Position numbers and translations under genes: made by a program. The notes beneath the pieces are model-generated. The model did no database searches. It was not told where the DNA came from and worked only from the letters and a program-made list of their open reading frames with translations. Of a stretch of DNA of 64,000 bases, positions 37,239 through 45,504 are shown one piece after another. Position 1 is the first letter of the stretch, and each line of letters opens with the position of its first letter. The stretch comes from DATJKD01 sp963728295 (GTDB taxonomy: Bacteria; Pseudomonadota; Gammaproteobacteria; Steroidobacterales; Steroidobacteraceae), in the NCBI GenBank assembly GCA_963728295.1, contig CAVSKB010000006.1, positions 310,001 through 374,000 of the forward strand, given 5' to 3'.

Positions 37239-38072
37239 TCAGGCTGAACGCGGGGCGGCACGCGAGGGGTCGAGCAGCAGCTCGACCTTGTCGCGGAAGC
37301 TGCGGCTCAGCTTGATCTCCTGGCCCGAGGCGAGCTTGAGGAAGCACTCCCCGTTGGAATGCGGCCGCAGCGAGCGCACCCGCGCGAGATTGACGATGGT
37401 CGAGCGGTGGACGCGCTGGAAGACATCCGGGTCCAGCATTTCCTCCAGCTCCTTCATCGTCGCGCGCAGCACATGGGTCTGCCCCGCCGCGTGCAGGCAC
37501 ATGTAGTCGCCTGCCGCATCGATCCAGTCGATCGTCGCCACGTCCAGACGCACGGTTTCGCGCCCCACCCGGATCGGGATCATCGCCGCGTAACGGCGCG
37601 ACGCGCCGCCTGCGAGCGCGGCCAGCGCGCCCGATTCGATCTCGCCTTTACCCGTCAGGTCGGCGAGCAGCGCCATGAGCTGCTCGCGCTGCGCAAGCGC
37701 CTGGCGCTGCTGCCATTGGCCGCGCACCCGGTCGAGCGCGCGGGCGAGCTTCTCCTCGTCGACGGGCTTCAGGAGGTAGTCGAGCGCACGGGCTTCGAAG
37801 GCGTCGATCGCAAAGCGATCGAACGCCGTCACGAACACGACCATCGGCATGCTTTCCTGTGGCACGCTCGCCAGCACGTCGAGCCCCGACAAACCGGGCA
37901 TCTGGATGTCGAGGAACATCAGGTCCGGCGCGTGCTCGGAGATCGCCGCGAGCGCCTGGCGGCCATTGGCGCACTGCGCGACGATCTCGATGTCCTGTGC
38001 GTCCTGCAAGCGGATCTCGAGGCCGCGGCGGGCGAGTTCCTCGTCGTCCACGATGATCGTCCGTATGCTCAT
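37239..38072 (-). CDS. LytTR-family response regulator
   Basis: 277 residues. Receiver domain (1-125): acidic pair Asp9/Asp10, phospho-acceptor Asp55 in LMFLDIQMPG, and the lysine in LDYLLKPVDEE. Linker helix, then a LytTR DNA-binding domain (about 165-265) with DWIDAAGDYMCLH and FQRVHRSTIVNLARV. AlgR-like architecture; targets usually control exopolysaccharide or surface functions. The ATG lies in the last codons of the upstream kinase gene (4-nt overlap). Confidence 0.93.
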   Translation of the reverse strand: MSIRTIIVDDEELARRGLEIRLQDAQDIEIVAQCANGRQALAAISEHAPDLMFLDIQMPGLSGLDVLASVPQESMPMVVFVTAFDRFAIDAFEARALDYLLKPVDEEKLARALDRVRGQWQQRQALAQREQLMALLADLTGKGEIESGALAALAGGASRRYAAMIPIRVGRETVRLDVATIDWIDAAGDYMCLHAAGQTHVLRATMKELEEMLDPDVFQRVHRSTIVNLARVRSLRPHSNGECFLKLASGQEIKLSRSFRDKVELLLDPSRAAPRSA

Positions 38073-39136
38073 AACTGGGCCGCTCGCTCGTAGGGCAGGG
38101 TGATCTCGATCCGCAGACCCGGCTGCGCGTTGCGCATCGTCAGGCAGTTGTGGTCGCTGTACAGCACCGCCAGCCGCTCCCGCGTATTGCGCAATCCTAC
38201 CCCTCGACCGTTGCCCTGCTCCACGCCGGCTGTAAGACCGGGCCCGTCGTCCTGGACCGCGAGCCCGAGGGTCTTGCCGCGCACGCAGCCCTCGATCCGC
38301 AGGTGTCCGCCCTCCTCGCGCGGCGCGACTGCGTACTTGAGCGCATTCTCGATCAGCGGCTGCAGGATAAGCGAGGGCACGAGACCCTGGTAGGCCGCAT
38401 CCTCGATGTCGAAGGTGAGCTTGAGCCGGTCGCCGAATCGCAGCTTCTCGATCCCCAGGTACAGGTTGAGCGCGTCCACCTCCTGGCGCAGCGAGACACG
38501 CTTCATCGGGTCCTTGTCGAGCGTGTACCGCAGGAAGTCCGACAGCCGAGTCACCGCGAGGTTCGCCACCTTGGCCTGGCCGTCGAGGATCAGGGTCGAG
38601 ATCGCATTCAGCGTATTGAAGAGGAAATGCGGGTTGAGCTGGTAGCGCAGCATCTTGACCTGCGCCTCCTGCGCGAGCGCGGAGGCCTTGAGCGCCGCTT
38701 CGCGCTGCTGCTGCAGCGCCTCGAAATGCTTGATCCCGAAATAGAGCCCGGACCACAGCAACAGCAGGTACGTTGACGGCAGCGCATAGCCGAAGATGGC
38801 GTACCAGGGCTCGTTGTGCAGCCAGGCCTCCATGTAGCGGTCGAAGGCCAGGTTGATGAACACCCTCCAGACGAGCGCGGTCACCCAGGCCGCCAACGGA
38901 ACGAAGATCAGGATCGTGAGCGGCTGGCGCGTCCAGAGCCATCGATAGAAATAGCGCAGCGGGATGGTGAGCAGAAAACCGGAGATGCCCGCGATCAGCA
39001 GTACCTTTATGTAGGAGCCCGGCTTGTCGTACAGGAGGGCCCCGACGTACTGCACGATGACGTAGGCGCTCCAGCCGACCGTCTGGAGCACCCAGAAGAG
39101 CAGATTGCGGTTGCGTCTGAGGTCGTCGAGCGTCAT
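38069..39136 (-). CDS. LytS/AlgZ-type sensor histidine kinase
   Basis: 355 residues. Four to five N-terminal membrane segments (about 10-135), a short coiled coil, then the His_kinase (PF06580-type) domain with LNPHFLFNTLNAIS, in which the histidine is phosphorylated, and a HATPase domain with LQPLIENALKYAV and GVGLRNTRERL. Pairs with the LytTR regulator by a 4-nt overlap. The start MTLDDLRRNRN at 39136 was chosen because residues upstream are not family-like. Confidence 0.93.
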   Translation of the reverse strand: MTLDDLRRNRNLLFWVLQTVGWSAYVIVQYVGALLYDKPGSYIKVLLIAGISGFLLTIPLRYFYRWLWTRQPLTILIFVPLAAWVTALVWRVFINLAFDRYMEAWLHNEPWYAIFGYALPSTYLLLLWSGLYFGIKHFEALQQQREAALKASALAQEAQVKMLRYQLNPHFLFNTLNAISTLILDGQAKVANLAVTRLSDFLRYTLDKDPMKRVSLRQEVDALNLYLGIEKLRFGDRLKLTFDIEDAAYQGLVPSLILQPLIENALKYAVAPREEGGHLRIEGCVRGKTLGLAVQDDGPGLTAGVEQGNGRGVGLRNTRERLAVLYSDHNCLTMRNAQPGLRIEITLPYERAAQL

Positions 39137-39434
39137 GAATTCGTCTTGCGCGGGCAATGGACGCGTCCCGGCAGCGAACCGGTCCGCCCCTGCCCGGCGT
39201 CCGGCAGTCACCCGGCCGAAGCTTAACGGCTGCTCCCCCCCGTCGAGAACGCTTCGTCGCAATCGCGCAACGCCTCGCCGCCGCTCCGGAGCCCATCCGC
39301 TTCTGTGACGGGGGTCGTGCAATATGTCCGCGGGCTCGGGTACCGTCGCGCTCCGGGTGACCGGCGAATCCGTGCCGGGCACCCGTGCCACAAACCGTAG
39401 ACAGACCGGAAAAAACGACTCCTGGAGACCCCGC

Positions 39435-39842
39435 ATGGCCAATTCGCACGATTCCTCCAACGACCGCGCCTCGATCCTGGGCCCGACGCTCCGCTTCAAG
39501 GGCGAGTTGGCTGCCGACGAGGACCTGGTTATCCATGGGCAGGTCGAGGGCAGCGTCGGTCCGGCGCCCCGGGTGACCATCGGTCCGGAAGCCATGGTCA
39601 AGGCGACGGTGACCGCCGAGGTGATCGTCGTCGAGGGCAAGGTCGAGGGCGACCTGAAGGCTCAGTCGTCGGTCGCCGTGCGCCAGAAGGCAAACGTGCG
39701 CGGCAACATCGAGGCGCCGGCGATCAACATCGCCGAGGGCGCCTGCTTCAACGGCAGCATCAAGATGGATACCACCCGGGCGGGCCAGGTCGAGAAGTTG
39801 GCGCGCTCGCCGGGCGCAGTGCGCACCGGTACGGGTGATTGA
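39435..39842 (+). CDS. Bactofilin 1
   Basis: 135 residues, one bactofilin (DUF583) beta-helix domain. The start of the helix, ILGPTLRFKGELAADEDLVIHGQVEG, is characteristic, followed by short repeating beta-turn units (VEGKVEGDLKA, VRGNIEAPAINI). Bactofilins polymerise into cytoskeletal filaments without nucleotide. ATG 39435 follows a CTGGAGA Shine-Dalgarno. A second bactofilin starts 21 nt downstream. Confidence 0.93.
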   Translation: MANSHDSSNDRASILGPTLRFKGELAADEDLVIHGQVEGSVGPAPRVTIGPEAMVKATVTAEVIVVEGKVEGDLKAQSSVAVRQKANVRGNIEAPAINIAEGACFNGSIKMDTTRAGQVEKLARSPGAVRTGTGD

Positions 39843-39862
39843 TCCACGAGGAGCACCGGAAA

Positions 39863-40504
39863 ATGTGGAAGCGAGAGCGATCTGAGCGCAGTGCGCTCGA
39901 CGACATGATGGCCGAGACGGCCAAGTCCTATTCCCCCCCCGCGTTCCCGCCGCCGGTCATGACGCCGGCCGTGACGCCAGCCGCGACCGCGGTGACGCCG
40001 CCGCCGGTCCCGCCGGCGGCTCCCGTGGCGCCAGCCGTGCAGTCCTCCCCGGCGCGCACCGCGGCCAGCGCGCCTCCGGGTGCCAAGGTCTCGGTGCTCG
40101 GGCCGTCGCTCCGGTTCAAGGGCGACCTCGTGGCCGACGAGGATCTCGTGGTGCAGGGTCAGATCGAGGGGTCGATCCTGCATACGCGAAGCCTGACGAT
40201 CGGCGCCCAGGGTCGCATGCAGGGCGACATCAAGGCGCGACGCATTACGGTCGAAGGCACGGTCGACGGGGACCTCTACGCGCTCGACAGCGTGGTGCTG
40301 CGAGCGGGCGCGATCGTTCGCGGCAATGTCTTCGCCAACAAGGTCTCGGTTGCCGAGGGTGCGAAGTTCAGCGGCCGTATCGACATGGACAATGCGCCGA
40401 CAGTTCCAAATGTGACCGCCCGGACGACCGGCGGAAGCGACGCATCAGGAGAGCACGCGGATCTGACCGATCAGCAGGTCGGCGAGCTGCTCGCCAAGGC
40501 CTGA
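39863..40504 (+). CDS. Bactofilin 2
   Basis: 213 residues. A disordered N-terminal extension (about 1-75), very rich in Pro, Ala, Thr and Val, precedes a bactofilin domain (about 78-185) starting VLGPSLRFKGDLVADEDLVVQGQIEG. Repeating beta-helix turns such as VEGTVDGDLYA and VRGNVFANKV follow. The C-terminal tail ends DLTDQQVGELL. ATG 39863 has GAGGAG 9 nt upstream; a TTG at 39839 would overlap bactofilin 1. The pair probably co-polymerises. Confidence 0.92.
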   Translation: MWKRERSERSALDDMMAETAKSYSPPAFPPPVMTPAVTPAATAVTPPPVPPAAPVAPAVQSSPARTAASAPPGAKVSVLGPSLRFKGDLVADEDLVVQGQIEGSILHTRSLTIGAQGRMQGDIKARRITVEGTVDGDLYALDSVVLRAGAIVRGNVFANKVSVAEGAKFSGRIDMDNAPTVPNVTARTTGGSDASGEHADLTDQQVGELLAKA

Positions 40505-40519
40505 CGAACGGGGCGGGGG

Positions 40520-40638
40520 CATCGCCTGCTTGTTACCGTCAAGGTCGCGGAAATATCCCGCGTAGAAGCCCTGGCCGCGGGGACAGCAGCGCGTCGTAGA
40601 ACGTCGCTGCGCGCTTGAGGAAAAATGTGGCTCAGCGC
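40520..40638 (-). pseudogene. Remnant of a VOC/glyoxalase-fold gene
   Basis: Reading leftward, fragments of a VOC-family protein are recognisable across frames: LSHIF (about 40638-40621), LKRAATFYDALLSP (about 40620-40579) and, in another frame, GFYAGYFRDLDGNKQA (about 40568-40524). A normal VOC protein of about 125 residues has about 70 residues between the FYDALL and FYAGYFRDLDGN motifs, which are missing here. It looks like a deleted relic just behind the small membrane protein gene. Confidence 0.5.
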
Positions 40639-40826
40639 GTCCCGCCAAACACCCGCGCCGGCAGCATGACGACTGCACGCAGCAGCCCGAACAAGCCGTC
40701 GATGGTGATCCCGAGGAGTCGGAACGGCAGCAGGAGCAGCCACACGATCGGATAGAGCACCAGTGCAACGATCGCGAGCGGCCAGCAGAAGAGCAGCAGG
40801 AAGAGCCACACAAGGAACGTCAGCAT
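40632..40826 (-). CDS. Small hydrophobic membrane protein
   Basis: 64 residues, almost wholly hydrophobic: one long or two closely packed membrane segments (about 3-38), then an amphipathic end LLRAVVMLPARVFGG. It resembles small conserved proteins annotated as hypothetical in many proteobacteria. No function can be assigned. Confidence 0.65.
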   Translation of the reverse strand: MLTFLVWLFLLLFCWPLAIVALVLYPIVWLLLLPFRLLGITIDGLFGLLRAVVMLPARVFGGTR

Positions 40827-40937
40827 CTCGGGATATCCTCAGGATCGATGGCGGTAATGCTGCCAGAGCTGCAGCCCCTCCGCGCGGCGTCGTCGCAGGC
40901 GGCCCACCGCTCGGCGCAGGATGCGCGCCGTGGCGAT

Positions 40938-41456
40938 CTAGCGGCGCCTGGGCGGCGGTGACCAGCGGCGATGCTCGAGGTGCGCGGGAAGTGCGGGCGC
41001 AAGTGACTCGCGCTCCTGCAGCCGCTCCACCAGCCACTGAAACCACTCCTCGATCGTGTCGCGGCCGGTGACGGCCCGCTCGTCCTCCACGTGCCCCTTG
41101 AGCTTGCGCCAGGAGATCAGGATCGGCCCGCTGAAGAAGTCCTCGACGAGATCGATGTCGACCTCGCCCATGTGAACGAGGATGCCGAGGCTCTCCCAGG
41201 TCGTCATCAGCGCGTACACGATATGAAACCGGCCTTGCAGCCGCGCCTCGATTTCCTCGCGCGACAATCCGTCGGGCAGGTTGTAGATGATGTTGAGCGC
41301 CTCGGCGAATCCCGGTGTCTGAAAGGAATGCAGCATCTCGATCGCCGCCGCACGACGCCGGTCCCGCCGATACTGTCGCACCTGCACCATGGCGAAGCCG
41401 ACGCCCGTCACCACGGCCGCCGCCTCGATCGCCTGCAGCACGAGCTCGATCGACAT
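40938..41456 (-). CDS. Hypothetical protein with N-terminal membrane anchor
   Basis: 172 residues. One hydrophobic segment (about 5-24) is followed by a basic stretch (RQYRRDRRRAAA) and a helical soluble domain with EMLHSFQTPGFAEALNIIYNLPDGLS and the aromatic-rich MTTWESLGILVH. The layout recalls DUF4760-type proteins. The C-terminus is Pro/Arg-rich. Function unknown. Confidence 0.7.
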   Translation of the reverse strand: MSIELVLQAIEAAAVVTGVGFAMVQVRQYRRDRRRAAAIEMLHSFQTPGFAEALNIIYNLPDGLSREEIEARLQGRFHIVYALMTTWESLGILVHMGEVDIDLVEDFFSGPILISWRKLKGHVEDERAVTGRDTIEEWFQWLVERLQERESLAPALPAHLEHRRWSPPPRRR

Positions 41457-41470
41457 ATCCGTTCTCCGCC

Positions 41471-43411
41471 TCAGCGAATGTCAGTCGCGACGACCAGCTG
41501 GAATGCCCGCTGCTGAATCCAGCGGAACCCCTCGTCGTCCTGTGCCTCCCACGCGAACTCATCCGTCACGTTCGTGACGGAGGCGCGCACGCTGACCGGC
41601 GCATTCCGTACCTCGAAGCTGTACCGCAGTCCGAGGTCGAGCGTCGTATAGCTTTCCGTCTCGACGCTGTTGTCCGCCTTGGCCTCGGCCGGACCGTTGG
41701 TGGCTACGGATATGCCGATCCCGAATCCCCGCCAGCGCGCAGGTTCGTAGTCGACCTCGACGATACCCGAGTACTCGACGATGGCCACGGCAAGCGGCCC
41801 GATCCCCTCCGCCGCATCGACCATCCGGGGGCGCTGTGTCAGCAGTCCCGCAACGACGCTCAGGCCATCGATCGGGTGGGAGACGACAGACAGCTCCAGA
41901 CCCTCGTTGCGCACCAGACCGCGCAATCCGAATCGCCCGTTCGCATCGAGCGCGCGGTTCGGCCTCTCCAGCCGGAACACGGATGCGACCAGGTCGGTAT
42001 CGGCCCCCAGGGGCCAGCGCAGCCCGGCGTCCCATTGCTGCGTGCGCGAGGCCGGCAGCACCTCGCCCGCGTTCTCGGCGAAGCTGGGGGCCGTGCCGCT
42101 GTCCTCGAAGCCGCGCGCGTACGCGGCGTACGCACGCAAGTTGTCGAGCGCGAACGACGCCGAGGCGGCGCCCATCCACGGCTGTTCGTCGATCGCGTCG
42201 GATTGTCCGCTTACGCCCGAAGACACTTCGCGTCGATAGTCGGCGCGCTGTACGCCCAGTTGCAGCTCCAGGCGGTCGCGCCAGGCGAGCCTCATCATCG
42301 CGCCGGGAGTCAGCTGGCGCACCGACTCGCGATCGTCCGGTCCGTCGTCCAGCACGGGCTCCGTCAGCGGTGGCGCGGGGCCGCCTGCCTGGTAAGGCGC
42401 TTCGACGGGGTCGGCCTCGGGCGGCGTGCGGACGCGAACGTCGCGTCCGCGGAGACTCAGCAGCAGGCTCGCTCGCCAATCGGCCGCAACCTCGAAGTCG
42501 CGCGCAGCCTGCAGCTCGCCCGACCACGAACCGTAGTCTCGTTCCGGATAGAGGATCGCACCGAACTGTCCGTCGCCCGCCTCCGTAACGGCGTCCAGGT
42601 ACTGAAAGACCTCGCGCTCGCTGACCCACTCGGAGCGGAACACGCCCGTCTTGAAGCTCCACGCCCCGAGTTCGACGCGATCGACGATCAGGCCATAGTT
42701 GCGATCCTCACCGGTATCACCCGCCCAGGCCTGACCCAGATACGATCCGCGGCCGACGCGCGGCGGCTGCCACGGACCGACGGTGTAGTAGGCGAGCGGG
42801 CTCTCGTAGTCCTCGTAGCGGTCCTCGCTTGCGTACGCGGTGACGCGCAGCCCCGACGCCGCGACCCAGCTCGGGCTCAGGAACCACACGTAGTAACGAC
42901 CGTCGCCGCCGTGCTTTTCGTTCTCATCCGGATACAGGCTCGCGCCCGCCGCCAGCGCAAGGCCCTCGTCGTCGCCGCCGACGGTCCAGTCAAGGTCGAT
43001 GAAAGGCGAGCCGAAGGAGGCGACACCTCCCGCCATGCTGAGCAGCGCATCGGCGCCTGGGCGTCGCAGTGAGTAGTCGGCGATGCCGGAGGGCGCAGGC
43101 AGCGGCGTCTCGAGCGCGGTCGCACCCACGCGGACCGCGACGTCTGCGAATAGCCGCTCGGTGAATTCGCCCTGCCGGTCGATGTAGAGACCGTCGAGAC
43201 GCAGGTTGCCCGCGTTGACCGGGCTGAAGCCGCGCACGTACTTGTCGGAGTAGAGCCCGATCGTCTCACCGGCGACGGACAGACCAAAGGCGTCGTCTGC
43301 CTCCGCTGCGGCCGTGACATCGGCGCGCTGCGCCGACGCGATGCTGGTCGCGAGCGTCAGCGCGGCGAGGAGTAGCGGGGTGCGCGGCACGAACGGGGTC
43401 AGTCTTCTCAC
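41471..43411 (-). CDS. TonB-dependent outer-membrane receptor
   Basis: 646 residues with a signal peptide (about 1-28, ending ASA). An early segment YVRGFSPVNAGNLRLDGLYIDRQG is the plug-domain consensus around the 'RG' loop. The remainder alternates short beta strands and ends in a C-terminal phenylalanine-containing strand (QRAFQLVVATDIR). The plug is shorter than usual (about 100 residues before the barrel) and no clear TonB box precedes it. Substrate unknown, possibly an iron-siderophore complex. The start is GTG at 43411; divergent from htpX. Confidence 0.82.
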   Translation of the reverse strand: MRRLTPFVPRTPLLLAALTLATSIASAQRADVTAAAEADDAFGLSVAGETIGLYSDKYVRGFSPVNAGNLRLDGLYIDRQGEFTERLFADVAVRVGATALETPLPAPSGIADYSLRRPGADALLSMAGGVASFGSPFIDLDWTVGGDDEGLALAAGASLYPDENEKHGGDGRYYVWFLSPSWVAASGLRVTAYASEDRYEDYESPLAYYTVGPWQPPRVGRGSYLGQAWAGDTGEDRNYGLIVDRVELGAWSFKTGVFRSEWVSEREVFQYLDAVTEAGDGQFGAILYPERDYGSWSGELQAARDFEVAADWRASLLLSLRGRDVRVRTPPEADPVEAPYQAGGPAPPLTEPVLDDGPDDRESVRQLTPGAMMRLAWRDRLELQLGVQRADYRREVSSGVSGQSDAIDEQPWMGAASASFALDNLRAYAAYARGFEDSGTAPSFAENAGEVLPASRTQQWDAGLRWPLGADTDLVASVFRLERPNRALDANGRFGLRGLVRNEGLELSVVSHPIDGLSVVAGLLTQRPRMVDAAEGIGPLAVAIVEYSGIVEVDYEPARWRGFGIGISVATNGPAEAKADNSVETESYTTLDLGLRYSFEVRNAPVSVRASVTNVTDEFAWEAQDDEGFRWIQQRAFQLVVATDIR

Positions 43412-43521
43412 CGCTTGCAGCGGACATCATCTCACAACCCGCCCGGCCGCCGGACCGCGGCGCCGGGCGCGGTGCTCATGAGGCATCATTGGCACGATGT
43501 CCGTCCGCGAAGGGAGTCGTC

Positions 43522-44359
43522 ATGGCCAACCTCAAGGTCTTCGTGCTCCTCGCCGGGATGGTCGCGCTGTTCGGCGTCGTTGGCGGGATGCTCGGTGGAC
43601 AGGGCGGCATGCTGATCGCGCTCGCGATCGCGTCGGTGATGAGCGTGGTCATGCTGTTCAACTCCGGCAAGATGGCGCTGCGCGCCTACCAGGCGCAACT
43701 CGTGAGCCGCGAGCAGGCGCCGGAGCTCTACGAGGTGGTGGACCGTCTGCGCCAGCGCGCGGGCCTGCCGATGCCCGCGGTCGCGATCGCGCCGCACGAG
43801 CAGCCCAATGCATTCGCCACCGGTCGCAGCCCGGAGCACGCCGTCGTCTGCGTCACCCAGGGACTCACGCGACTGGTCGACCGCGACGAGCTCGAAGGCG
43901 TGCTCGCGCACGAACTCGGTCACATCAAGAACCGCGACATGCTGCTGCAGACGATATCGGCGACGATGGCGGGCGCGATCACCAACCTGTCGCGCTTCGG
44001 CATGGTTGCCGGGGCCGGCGATCGCCGCTCGCCACTGGCGCCGCTGGCTGCGCTGCTCGCTCCCTTTGCCGCGATGATCATCCAGTTCGCGATCAGCCGG
44101 TCGCGCGAATTCAAGGCGGATGCGGCGGGCGCCGAGATCAGCGGCAAGCCGCTCGCGCTTGCGAGCGCGCTCGGCAAACTGCAGGCGGCGGCCAGCCGCA
44201 TCCCGATGCAGGTGTCGCCGGCGATGGCGCCGCTTGCGCAGGTCGAATCCGCTGTCGGCCTATCGTGGCGGCATCGCGTCGCTCTTCTCGACCCATCCGT
44301 CGACCGAGGAGCGGATCGCGCGGCTGCAGGCGATTGCGCGCGGCGAGCGGCCCGCGTGA
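43522..44359 (+). CDS. htpX: Membrane metalloprotease HtpX (frame break near C-terminus)
   Basis: About 279 residues, M48 peptidase. Two N-terminal membrane segments (about 5-50), zinc motif HELGH in VLAHELGHIKNRD, and the third ligand glutamate in SREFKADAAGAE. One extra base at about 44253 hides the true end; the next frame gives NPLSAYRGGIASLFSTHPSTEERIARL, the standard HtpX C-terminus, stopping at 44359. HtpX degrades damaged membrane proteins. Confidence 0.93.
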
Positions 44360-44383
44360 GCTTCGCCGTGCGTACCGCACGGC

Positions 44384-44857
44384 TCAGATCGACATCTCCT
44401 CCCGCAGCTTCTCCGGATACCAGCCGTGACGCTCGCCCGTCAGCGAGCGGCACCAGGTAAGAAGCGCATCGTAGATCGGCATCGCGGCTTCGAGGAGCGC
44501 GAGATCGTCCTTGATGTTTGCGCCCAGGCCGAGCGTGATCGCCAGCAGGCCGGGTGCCTGCGGCGAGCGGTCGAGCCGGTCGGTGTCGGCTGCGCGGACG
44601 ATCTCGGCGAGCCGCGCAAGTGCCGGGTCGTCGAGCTGGTACTTCCGGATGAACGCGTCGAACGAGCATCGCTCGCCCTCGTGTCCGAGCTCGACGTCGG
44701 GAATGTCGTACGGGATGGCGCCCTCGGCCAGGGCTGTCTCCCGCACCTCAGAGGCCGGTACGTAACGAAACTCGGCGTCCTTGTCGATGAAACGGCGAAT
44801 CAGCCAGGGACAGGCCAGCCGGTCGATCTTGGGCCGTTCGCGAGTCACCCATCTCAT
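44384..44857 (-). CDS. ChrB C-terminal-type chromate resistance protein
   Basis: 157 residues matching the ChrB C-terminal domain: MRWVTRERPKIDRLACPWLIRRFIDKDAEF, DVELGHEGERCSFDAFIRK and the closing GWYPEKLREEM. In chromate operons this domain follows a regulatory N-terminal part, but stand-alone forms are common and no chrA transporter is in the window, so a chromate role is not established. ATG 44857 is preceded by AGGAGGAG. Confidence 0.85.
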   Translation of the reverse strand: MRWVTRERPKIDRLACPWLIRRFIDKDAEFRYVPASEVRETALAEGAIPYDIPDVELGHEGERCSFDAFIRKYQLDDPALARLAEIVRAADTDRLDRSPQAPGLLAITLGLGANIKDDLALLEAAMPIYDALLTWCRSLTGERHGWYPEKLREEMSI

Positions 44858-44905
44858 GGCCACTCCTCCTGCCGTCACCAGACGGCCAAAGCAGCCGGCA
44901 GGCGA

Positions 44906-45304
44906 TCAGGGGATCTGAATCTTGCCGCGTGGCGGTAGACCACCGCCGATTGCAGCCGCAGCGCCGGCATCCGGTATCACGATCGACGAGGCCTGCTGCC
45001 GGCGCATCTCCTGCAGCTCCTTGAGCGTGTCATCGAACGCCACCTTGGCGGCGTCGGCAAACCGGTCGCAGGCTTCCCGAAGACTGCTTGCGGGAATCTC
45101 GAAGCTGAGCGGGAGCAGACCGCCCGGCGTCATGATCTGCGCCTGGCCGACATAGCTCGGCTGACGCAGCGGATCGGGGGTGCCGTCGGACTTGACCGGC
45201 GTCATGACCCGGATCGTGCCGACCTTGCGGTCGGAATAGACGTCCTCGCGGTACAGATCCTGGGCGTCCATCCGTGGTTCTGGGGCGTTGCTCGGGCCGG
45301 CCAT
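44906..45304 (-). CDS. Conserved hypothetical protein
   Basis: 132 residues, cytosolic. LYREDVYSDRKVGTIRVMTPV near the start and LPLSFEIPASSLREACDRF in the middle are the conserved parts; the C-terminus is Gly/Pro-rich (AAIGGGLPPRGKIQIP). Homologues I recall begin near MDxxxLYREDVY, so the ATG at 45271 (MDAQDLYRED) may be the true start. Function unknown. Confidence 0.75.
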   Translation of the reverse strand: MAGPSNAPEPRMDAQDLYREDVYSDRKVGTIRVMTPVKSDGTPDPLRQPSYVGQAQIMTPGGLLPLSFEIPASSLREACDRFADAAKVAFDDTLKELQEMRRQQASSIVIPDAGAAAAIGGGLPPRGKIQIP

Positions 45305-45504
45305 CGTGGCTTCCTTGGTCAGCAGTTTCGATTCGGGGGCGACACGGTACCGGAACGGCTTTAGCCGCGCCAGCCGCCCGCCCGGCTTGCCGTCATAATA
45401 CGCGCCGCCATGCTGAGCCGGCGATTGCGATCCTCACCCGTCGCCCGAGCGGCCAGCCTCGCCGCGACCCTCGCCTACAGGTATCTCGCCGTGCGGATGG
45501 AAAC

